DNA of 7,091 bases from Clostridia bacterium (lineage in GTDB: Bacteria > Bacillota_A > Clostridia > Oscillospirales > CAG-382): contig JAFWWX010000273.1 in the NCBI GenBank assembly GCA_017517985.1, positions 1 through 7,091 of the forward strand. Direction: 5' to 3'. This document shows, one piece after another, positions 1-4,737 of the stretch; within the stretch, counting starts at the first letter, position 1, and each line of letters opens with the position of its first letter. Both the position numbers and the translations under genes were made by a program. Below the pieces are notes generated by a model. The model worked only from the letters and a program-made list of their open reading frames with translations. It searched no databases and was not told the origin of the DNA.

Positions 1-430
1 CCTTGTTTGCGTTAAGAGCAATCTTAATTGCACCTTCAGCAGCAGCAAAGGATTCGTGACCTGCGAGGAAGCAGATGCACTCTGTTTCTTCGGAGAGAAG
101 CATGGATGCGAGGTTTCCGTGGCCAAGACCAACCTTTCTGTTTTCAGCAACAGAACCGTTGATACAGAATGCCTGAAGACCAATACCGATTGCAGCAGCA
201 GCGTCAGCAGCCTTTGTGCAGCCCTTCTTGAGAGCGATAGCAGCGCCAACAGTGTATGCCCAAATTGCGTTTTCAAAGCAGATAGGCTGAGTTTCTCTTA
301 CTATCTTATCGCAGTCGATACCTGCAGCTAAGGTAATTTCCTTACACTCTTCAATGGACTTGATGCCGTATTCAGCGAGAACAGCGTTAATTTTATTTAC
401 GCGTCTTTCGTAGTTTTCAAATAATGCCAT
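1..430 (-). CDS. GGGtGRT-family protein, 5' part (gene runs off the left edge)
   Basis: The first 143 codons are present, starting at the ATG whose complement lies at 428-430. A very strong ribosome binding site (GGAGGAGGT) sits just upstream. The N-terminus begins MALFENYERRVNKINAVLAE. Ala/Gly-rich stretches follow (AADAAAAIGIGLQAFCINGS, about residues 74-93), then ENRKVGLGHGNLASMLLSEE (96-115), CICFLAGHESFAAAEGAIKI (118-137). Cys residues lie at 29, 40, 51, 71, 89, 118 and 120. I recognise this from memory as the GGGtGRT family (Pfam PF14057), proteins of about 330 residues common in anaerobic Firmicutes; the naming motif itself would lie beyond the window. No biochemical function is established that I know of. 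The gene starts 19 bp after the iron-sulfur scaffold gene on the same strand, so the two are probably one transcript. A role linked to metal clusters is inferred only from that pairing. Confidence 0.82.
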   Translation of the reverse strand, partial: MALFENYERRVNKINAVLAEYGIKSIEECKEITLAAGIDCDKIVRETQPICFENAIWAYTVGAAIALKKGCTKAADAAAAIGIGLQAFCINGSVAENRKVGLGHGNLASMLLSEETECICFLAGHESFAAAEGAIKIALNANK

Positions 431-449
431 TTTTCAGTACCTCCTCCGA

Positions 450-1145
450 TTAGTCTTTTCTGGGGTCGATGTACTTTGCAGCTTCATCGAATCTGCCGTA
501 AGTACCGCGAGCCTTTTCGTATGCGGTGTTAGCATCGTCGCCCTTCTTGATGAAGTCTGTCATCTTTCCGAGGGAAACGAATTCGTAACCGATAACCTGG
601 TCGTCTTCGTCAAGAGCCATTCTTGTAACATAGCCTTCAGCCATTTCAAGGTATCTTACGCCCTTAGCCTTTGTGCCGTACATTGTACCAACCTGGCTTC
701 TTGCGCCCTTACCAAGGTCTTCAAGACCTGCACCTACTGTAAGTCCATCTTCAGAGAAAGCGGACTGTGAACGTCCGTAAACGATCTGGAGGAAGAGTTC
801 TCTCATCGCTGTGTTGATAGCATCACAAACAAGGTCTGTGTTGAGAGCTTCAAGAATTGTCTTGCCCTGAAGAATTTCAGCCGCCATAGCAGCGGAGTGA
901 GTCATACCAGAGCAACCGATGGTTTCAACGAGAGCTTCCTCGATGATACCGTTCTTTACATTGAGAGAAAGCTTACAAGCACCCTGCTGAGGAGCGCACC
1001 AGCCGATACCGTGTGTAAAACCGGAAATGTCTGTAATTTCCTTAGCCTGTACCCACTTGCCCTCTTCGGGAATGGGAGCCGGACCGTGATTGGGGCCCTT
1101 AGCTACGCAGCACATTGATTCTACTTCGTGTGAGTAATTAATCAT
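450..1145 (-). CDS. NifU-like iron-sulfur cluster assembly scaffold protein
   Basis: A 231-residue protein starting MINYSHEVES, with ribosome binding site AAAGGAGAT upstream. The central part resembles the NifU/IscU N-terminal domain, in which conserved cysteines hold a nascent Fe-S cluster before transfer. C50 and C57 precede KLSLNVKNGIIEEALVETIG (58-77), then comes the IGCSG motif with C78, followed by HSAAMAAEILQGKTILEAL (83-101), which matches the family's 'GCxxSxAs...GKTxxEaL' pattern. A further Cys is at 107. The protein is longer than classical IscU (about 130 residues): it carries an N-terminal segment with C12-C13 and a C-terminal part (about 130-231) not seen in IscU. I recognise it as the divergent scaffold type that accompanies GGGtGRT proteins in Clostridia. 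No cysteine desulfurase gene is in view. The assignment to the scaffold family is firm; actual cluster donation is inferred. Confidence 0.85.
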   Translation of the reverse strand: MINYSHEVESMCCVAKGPNHGPAPIPEEGKWVQAKEITDISGFTHGIGWCAPQQGACKLSLNVKNGIIEEALVETIGCSGMTHSAAMAAEILQGKTILEALNTDLVCDAINTAMRELFLQIVYGRSQSAFSEDGLTVGAGLEDLGKGARSQVGTMYGTKAKGVRYLEMAEGYVTRMALDEDDQVIGYEFVSLGKMTDFIKKGDDANTAYEKARGTYGRFDEAAKYIDPRKD

Positions 1146-1192
1146 TGTTTTATATCTCCTTTAAATTTTTTTGACATATTTGGTGCGACGCA

Positions 1193-1218
1193 GAAACAAC
1201 AGTTTTGTTTGCTGTTTC
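1193..1218 (-). other. Hairpin between pduL and the scaffold gene
   Basis: In the 115-bp gap between pduL and the scaffold gene, the minus strand reads GAAACAG (1218-1212), a loop of AAACAAAA plus flanking base, then CTGTTGTTTC (1202-1193). This is seven pairs with one bulged G. No U-run follows, so it is not a convincing terminator. It could be an RNA processing or attenuating hairpin that sets different levels for pduL and the downstream pair. I see no convincing promoter in this gap. Confidence 0.25.
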
Positions 1219-1260
1219 CGAGCACGCGATGATTAATTCGGAATTCAGCGTAATTTTTAA

Positions 1261-1836
1261 TTACGCAATAATCTCTCCCATCATTCCGGGAGTGCAGCCT
1301 GCTGCGTTGGATTCGTCTGTATCAACGTGCATAGCAGGAGCGAACTTGTCAGAAACACGAACAACAACATCACCGAAAACATTGCATCTTCCGTCGGAGT
1401 CAACCTTTACGGAAACAATCTGCTTGTCAGCAAGGCCGAAGTTTTCAGCAGTTGCTGTATCAAGGTGAATGTGTCTCTTTGCGGCAATAACGCCTTCCTC
1501 TATTGTAACTTCACCGCAGGGACCAACCAGTGTGCAAGCACCTGTACCTGCGATATCGCCGGATTCACGAACGGGAGCTGAAACTCCGATGCTTCTTGCG
1601 TCTGTGAGAGAGATTTCAACCTGTGTAGCAGGTCTTTCCGGTCCGAGAACGCTTACGCCTGCAAGCTCCTTCTTTGCACCCTTAACGGTTACTCTTTCCT
1701 CGCAAGCGAACTGACCGGGCTGTGAAAGATCTTTTTTCTTTGTAAGCTCGTGTCCCTTACCAAAAAGAATTTCAACGTGTTCACGGCTCAGGTGAACGTG
1801 ACGTGCACTTGTTTCAACCAGAACTTTGTTTGCCAT
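1261..1836 (-). CDS. pduL: Phosphate propanoyl/acetyltransferase (PduL-type phosphotransacylase)
   Basis: A 191-residue protein that interconverts acyl-CoA plus phosphate with acyl-phosphate plus CoA, feeding acetate (or propionate) kinase for ATP formation. It is the PduL fold, unrelated to classical Pta. Both PduL halves show: SARHVHLS near the N-terminus (H13, H15) and KRHIHL (H122, H124), with FAPAMHVDTDE (165-175, H170) near the end. These His residues are the metal ligands in this family. GPERPATQVE (65-74, R68) and APVRESGD (87-94, R90) carry the conserved arginines near the phosphate site. The length is near full for the catalytic core. The start is the ATG at 1834-1836 with ribosome binding site AAAGGAGAC upstream. 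The protein begins directly at the first catalytic strand and lacks the N-terminal encapsulation peptide seen in microcompartment-associated PduL. With no shell genes nearby, a cytosolic phosphotransacetylase is likely. Confidence 0.93.
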   Translation of the reverse strand: MANKVLVETSARHVHLSREHVEILFGKGHELTKKKDLSQPGQFACEERVTVKGAKKELAGVSVLGPERPATQVEISLTDARSIGVSAPVRESGDIAGTGACTLVGPCGEVTIEEGVIAAKRHIHLDTATAENFGLADKQIVSVKVDSDGRCNVFGDVVVRVSDKFAPAMHVDTDESNAAGCTPGMMGEIIA

Positions 1837-1917
1837 TTTTCTGTCTCCTTTATATTATGTATTTTTTGCTTTGGAATAATTCACGGGATGCTGTCTTTAC
1901 ACCCTGTTCCATCCTTT

Positions 1918-1946
1918 AGTATACCATATATATCTGCAAATATAAA
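1918..1946 (-). promoter_or_regulatory. Sigma-A type extended -10 promoter for pduL
   Basis: On the minus strand TTTATA (1946-1941, four of six -35 positions) is followed by a 17-nt spacer and TATACT (1923-1918, five of six -10 positions). A TG dinucleotide one base upstream of the -10 makes it an extended -10. Transcription would start near 1911, giving a leader of about 75 nt before pduL. The assignment rests on consensus matching only. Confidence 0.55.
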
Positions 1947-2043
1947 GTACGAATTGTTAATTTTTAGTCAGTTCGTTTTATTTAGCAAAAACATCATTTT
2001 TTCCACACAAGCACATGGCTTTTCCATCCACATTGCCGAAAAC

Positions 2044-2072
2044 TGTAGGGGCAGATATTATCCGCCTCTACA
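2044..2072. repeat. Near-perfect 29-nt hairpin repeat (GTAGGGGC...GCCTCTAC type)
   Basis: Arms TGTAGGGGC and GCCTCTACA enclose a second set of pairs, GAT/ATC, around a 3-nt centre. This gives 12 pairs including one G-T, with a single A-C mismatch. It has no T-run on either side and lies in non-coding DNA more than 200 bp upstream of pduL. From memory, very similar GTAGGGGC(G/A)GATATTATC palindromes are scattered between genes in gut Clostridia, so this is probably one copy of a dispersed palindromic element. Its function is unknown. Confidence 0.6.
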
Positions 2073-2115
2073 AATTATATACGGTATTAATTGTGCAAAT
2101 GTGTGTTGAAAATAA

Positions 2116-2273
2116 CCCTATTTAGAGAGTGTCTTTCTTTTAGCCCACGCAAAAGGGTAGTCGCAATCTCATAATTTTTCAGCCAGCAAAGCTTATTCTT
2201 AACTATTAATTTCGCAAATCCCCCTATTTTAGATGCCCTAGACAAGGGCAGTCGCAAACTTATTCTTAATTTC
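2116..2273. repeat. Two diverged copies of an intergenic repeat
   Basis: Copy A (2116-2202) and copy B (2222-2273) share the same blocks in the same order: CCCTATTT(T)AGA at 2116 and 2222, AAGGG(T/C)AGTCGCAA at 2153 and 2244, and CTTATTCTTAA at 2192 and 2259. Copy A carries extra sequence between blocks. Copy B has a small hairpin (GCCCT 2235-2239, AGGGC 2245-2249), and copy A keeps only a weaker CCC/GGG version. No gene is supported across 1837-2355. The rest of that stretch is AT-rich and, apart from the promoter, hairpin and terminator listed separately, I see nothing in it. Confidence 0.5.
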
Positions 2274-2300
2274 AAAATTTCCCTTTTTGCAAACAGCCTC

Positions 2301-2333
2301 AAAAGCAAAACAAAAGCCCACCTTGCGGTGGAC
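2301..2333 (-). terminator. Intrinsic terminator of the DUF975-like gene
   Basis: The minus strand reads GTCCACC, then GCAA, then GGTGGGC (2333-2316). That is seven pairs, one of them G-U, capped by a GNRA tetraloop. It is followed by TTTTGTTTTGCTTTT (2315-2301). It lies 22 bp past the stop codon of the membrane protein gene and separates it from pduL. Confidence 0.85.
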
Positions 2334-2355
2334 TTGTTTATTTATCTGTTACCGG

Positions 2356-3177
2356 TTACTGTTCCTCTTTCATAATGAGGTTTTCGATATGATTAAAGGT
2401 GTCATATCGGGGCTTGGCAGGTGGATCTATTTTAAGTCTGTAAAATTCTGCCTTATAAAGCCCCCGGAAGAGAGGTCCGAATACAAAAAGAATAATAAAA
2501 TAGAATATAGTAACAATCATAAACAGCGAGCCAATGAAGGGAATCATGCAGAACAGACCAAGAATAAGACTGATAAGACCTGTGATAATTGCATAGAAGA
2601 AATCAGCCAGCCACATTTGAAGTTTCTTACCTCTTGTGAGCTCCATGGATAGTCTGAGAGCCTGTGTTGCAGTCACATCCGGTCTTGTGGAAAGGATGTA
2701 GGGGACAAATGAGTAGGAATAATTTTTTGATATAACATAAATAGAAATCGGAATAGCGGAAATAATAGCAAAAATTAGACCAATAACGCCAAAGATAGCA
2801 GCACCCATATCGCCGAAAACTCCACCGATGAGTGTTAATACAAGAAATACAAGAAGTGCAATTCCCATACCTGCAAGAGTCCAGATAACAGACCAAATCT
2901 TTTGCCACGCCATACCGCCTGCAATTCTGAACACGCCCTTACCGAAGCCGGAGAAAAGCTGGTCGGAGTTAACCTTCTTGCCGTCAAGACCATCAAGATA
3001 AACTCTTGACATACCAACTGTGATTACATAGCCAAAAGCAATTCCGAGGAAAGGAAGACCAGTTGTCAGAATTGTGGCAATCGCAGTTACAATACCGGAG
3101 AGAAGCGAGAGTCCCCAGAGCATAAACGGCTTCTTTTTGATTACGCCAAATGCACTTTTAAATGCGTACATAAACAT
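2356..3177 (-). CDS. Multi-pass membrane protein, DUF975-like
   Basis: A 273-residue, strongly hydrophobic protein starting MFMYAFKSAFGVIKKKPFML. The ATG at 3175-3177 follows ribosome binding site AGAGGT. Hydrophobic stretches suggest about six membrane segments: roughly 19-40, 42-58, 98-120, 125-149, 189-210 and 213-238. The loop after segment four, YSYSFVPYILSTRPDVTATQ (153-172) running on through ALRLSMELTRGKK (173-185), resembles the most conserved part of the DUF975/YciC-like family (NYS...Yil...P...a..Al..S..lm.G.K). The C-terminal tail is charged and probably cytoplasmic. The function of this family is unknown. The gene is monocistronic: its own terminator lies downstream and a divergent promoter upstream. 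I could not find a convincing promoter of its own in 3178-3430. Family assignment is from motif memory; membrane location is clear. Confidence 0.7.
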   Translation of the reverse strand: MFMYAFKSAFGVIKKKPFMLWGLSLLSGIVTAIATILTTGLPFLGIAFGYVITVGMSRVYLDGLDGKKVNSDQLFSGFGKGVFRIAGGMAWQKIWSVIWTLAGMGIALLVFLVLTLIGGVFGDMGAAIFGVIGLIFAIISAIPISIYVISKNYSYSFVPYILSTRPDVTATQALRLSMELTRGKKLQMWLADFFYAIITGLISLILGLFCMIPFIGSLFMIVTIFYFIILFVFGPLFRGLYKAEFYRLKIDPPAKPRYDTFNHIENLIMKEEQ

Positions 3178-3384
3178 AAAATAGTACCTCTTTTCTGAAA
3201 ATTTCAGCTTATTTTGCTGTTTTGTATGTTTTAAACTCCCCGCAAAATTATCAATACCTTTTATTGGATATAACCGGTATTTTTAAAAATTCCGTCATAT
3301 TATGGCATTACTTCACAAATTTTGCCGTATTATGTCGCAGAAACATTTTTGAATTTCATTGTAGCGTTTTTCTCTAACAGTAAA

Positions 3385-3413
3385 GTATATTACGACCCCT
3401 ATGTAAAATATAC
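3385..3413. repeat. Inverted repeat just upstream of the holB-unit promoter
   Basis: GTATATT (3385-3391) and AATATAC (3407-3413) are perfect 7-nt inverted arms with a 15-nt spacer, ending 17 bp before the -35 box. An AT-rich tract (AGAAAAATTTAT) lies between the repeat and the -35 and could act as an UP element. The arms could be a regulator site, but AT-rich inverted repeats of this size also arise by chance. Elsewhere in the 253-bp gap 3178-3430 I see nothing assignable. Confidence 0.25.
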
Positions 3414-3430
3414 CCGCAAGAAAAATTTAT

Positions 3431-3459
3431 TTGACAAACTGCATAAGCTGTGTTATAAT
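3431..3459 (+). promoter_or_regulatory. Perfect-consensus sigma-A promoter for the leader-holB-ricT unit
   Basis: TTGACA (3431-3436), a 17-nt spacer and TATAAT (3454-3459) match the housekeeping consensus at all twelve positions. TG at 3451-3452 adds an extended -10, and an A/T-rich tract precedes the -35. Transcription would start near 3466. This is far stronger than the other promoter found in the window (pduL). Confidence 0.93.
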
Positions 3460-3465
3460 TAGAAT

Positions 3466-3701
3466 AGTATATTGTGTCCGCAAAATACTGTAAATGAATG
3501 TAACGGCACATCCTCTGCCGTAATATATAAAAATCTAAGAAAGGAGAGATTGTGAGGCTTATTCCTGCAATTATCAGAAAAAAGACACAAAAGTTGCCTG
3601 GGCGGTTACGGCAACAGGGCAAACACAGTCATTCGGTGACTTTTGCCAGTGTAAGTACAATTTTTGTTCTGAACAGGTAATGCTTCGGGATAGTATAATA
3701 T
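3466..3701 (+). promoter_or_regulatory. Long structured 5' leader upstream of holB
   Basis: About 235 nt separate the predicted transcription start from the holB ATG. Three hairpins can be drawn. The first is ACGGCA/TGCCGT (3503-3508 with 3516-3521). The second is GTTGCC/GGCAAC (3593-3598 with 3610-3615). The third has two stacked stems, GGCAAA/TTTGCC (3618-3623 with 3642-3647) around AGTCA/TGACT (3627-3631 with 3637-3641), with a 3-nt bulge and a TTCGG loop. A strong Shine-Dalgarno (AAGGAGAG, 3541-3548) lies in the middle, far from holB. No terminator-like U-run directly follows a stem. It does not match a riboswitch class I know. It could be a cis-acting leader, a separate small RNA, or the coding region of a small peptide (next entry). 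The start point is inferred from the promoter. Confidence 0.45.
3552..3680 (+). CDS. Possible small basic protein or leader peptide (42 aa)
   Basis: A GTG start (3552-3554) lies 5 nt after the strong ribosome binding site AAGGAGAG and about 86 nt after the predicted transcription start. The ORF runs 42 codons to TAA at 3678-3680, 21 bp before holB. The product begins MRLIPAIIRKKTQKLPGRLR and is very basic, with no recognisable domain, no clear signal peptide and no cysteine. Favouring a real gene: the placement of promoter, ribosome binding site and start, and the weak ribosome binding site of holB, which would suit translational coupling. Against: two hairpins lie inside the frame, and it uses AGG and CGG arginine codons that look atypical for the neighbours. 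I do not recognise a family. Confidence 0.35.
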   Translation: MRLIPAIIRKKTQKLPGRLRQQGKHSHSVTFASVSTIFVLNR

Positions 3702-4652
3702 ATGGGGATTAATAATCTCGGTACGGCTCTTTCGCTAATGCTTGCAGAAATAAAATCCGGAACATTTCCCGGAACAGTTCTTATAGAGGGCAAGGACGAA
3801 GGCTCGCGTATGGAGGCGGCAAGACTTTGCGCTGCGGCGCTTGTCTGCGAATCGGAGGATAAACCCTGCGGGGAGTGCAATTCCTGCAAAAAAGTCCTTT
3901 CAGGAAGACACCCGGATGTGACGGTGGTAGTATCCGGGGACGAAAAGGTTTCGGTAGGAGATATACGCAAAATAAGACTTGATGCCGTAATCAGTCCCTT
4001 TGAGGCTGAATGTAAGGTTATAATTTTAGACAAGGCACAGACACTTAATGTGCAGTCGCAGAACGCACTTCTAAAAATTCTTGAAGAGCCACCAAAGGGT
4101 GTATATTTTATTCTGACAAGTCCCTCGTCAAAACTTCTTCTTGCGACGGTGGACTCAAGATGTGCAAAATTCTCCCTGGGTGCTGTTTCCATGGAGGATG
4201 TTTACCACTCGGTAAGTGAATTTTCAAAGGACGCATCAAAAGAGGAAAATCTTCGTCTTTCAAATACTGCGCTTTACCTTGACGGCTTTATTCCAAGCGA
4301 AAAGAGCGTTGCTATGCTGAAGATTGCTCTTGAAGTATGTACGGAGTTTTATTCAGGCGGTAAATTCCCCTTTGAAAAGCTCCCGGCAAAAAAAGACGAC
4401 AGCGAGTTACTGAAGATTATACTTAAGGTTCTGTCTCTCTCTGCCCTTGAAGTGCTTAAGGCAAAAAAGGGGATATTGCCCGACGACGCGGGGATTCTCG
4501 GAAAAGAGTCTCTTTTGAGTGCAACTGGGAGGATTCCTCTAAAAACAGCATTTTACCAATATGGTTTTTTCTGTGAGCTTTATGAAAGACTTGAGGAAAA
4601 TGCAAACCTGGGAGCTGTGATTGCAACACTGCGCGCAGGTATTTACGATTAA
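3702..4652 (+). CDS. holB: DNA polymerase III subunit delta-prime (clamp loader)
   Basis: A 316-residue clamp-loader subunit that, with delta and the DnaX subunits, loads the beta sliding clamp. The AAA+ landmarks are in order. A degenerate P-loop occupies the usual place (IEGKDEGSR, 28-36, without GKT). A zinc-finger cysteine set follows: C49, C56, C59 and C62 (CGECNSC). The Walker B region is VIILDKAQTL (106-115), with DKA rather than DEA. Then come the hallmark NALLKILEEPP (121-131) and the sensor 1 / SRC motif (ILTSPSSKLLLATVDSRC, 137-154). Loss of a working P-loop is normal for delta-prime, which does not hydrolyse ATP in well-studied loaders. The helical C-terminal collar region (about 195-316) is poorly conserved, as expected. 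The ATG has only a weak upstream purine tract, and an in-frame stop at 3696-3698 rules out a longer form. It lies in one unit with ricT, 85 bp downstream. Confidence 0.93.
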   Translation: MGINNLGTALSLMLAEIKSGTFPGTVLIEGKDEGSRMEAARLCAAALVCESEDKPCGECNSCKKVLSGRHPDVTVVVSGDEKVSVGDIRKIRLDAVISPFEAECKVIILDKAQTLNVQSQNALLKILEEPPKGVYFILTSPSSKLLLATVDSRCAKFSLGAVSMEDVYHSVSEFSKDASKEENLRLSNTALYLDGFIPSEKSVAMLKIALEVCTEFYSGGKFPFEKLPAKKDDSELLKIILKVLSLSALEVLKAKKGILPDDAGILGKESLLSATGRIPLKTAFYQYGFFCELYERLEENANLGAVIATLRAGIYD

Positions 4653-4737
4653 GATATTATTAAGACAGTATATTAATTAAACAATATGTTATTTAAGGCA
4701 GTTAATTCGGATTTATTACATTAAAGAAAGGTTTAAA

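Noticed and set aside
1171..1176. TTGACA -35 box on the plus strand
   Set aside because: No -10 box at the right distance and no plus-strand gene downstream. It lies in the leader of the minus-strand scaffold gene.
2087..2308. Minus-strand 73-codon frame
   Set aside because: It lies entirely in the diverged repeat region, and its protein repeats merely reflect the DNA repeat. No ribosome binding site.
3610..3650. Cyclic-di-GMP (GEMM) riboswitch, suggested by ACAGGGCAAAC
   Set aside because: Only this short string matches. The GGACGCAAAGCC block and second stem of the class are missing.
3694..3699. TATAAT just before holB as a second promoter
   Set aside because: The best -35 candidate (TGAACA, 18 nt upstream) is weak, and the start point would fall inside the holB coding region.
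3629..4192. Minus-strand open frame opposite holB (187 codons)
   Set aside because: holB shows clear family motifs across the same bases. The antisense product has no recognisable domain.
4662..4690. AAGACA and TATGTT with 17-nt spacing, as an internal promoter for ricT
   Set aside because: Only four of six matches in each box, in very AT-rich DNA where such matches are common. Kept as a weak possibility only.
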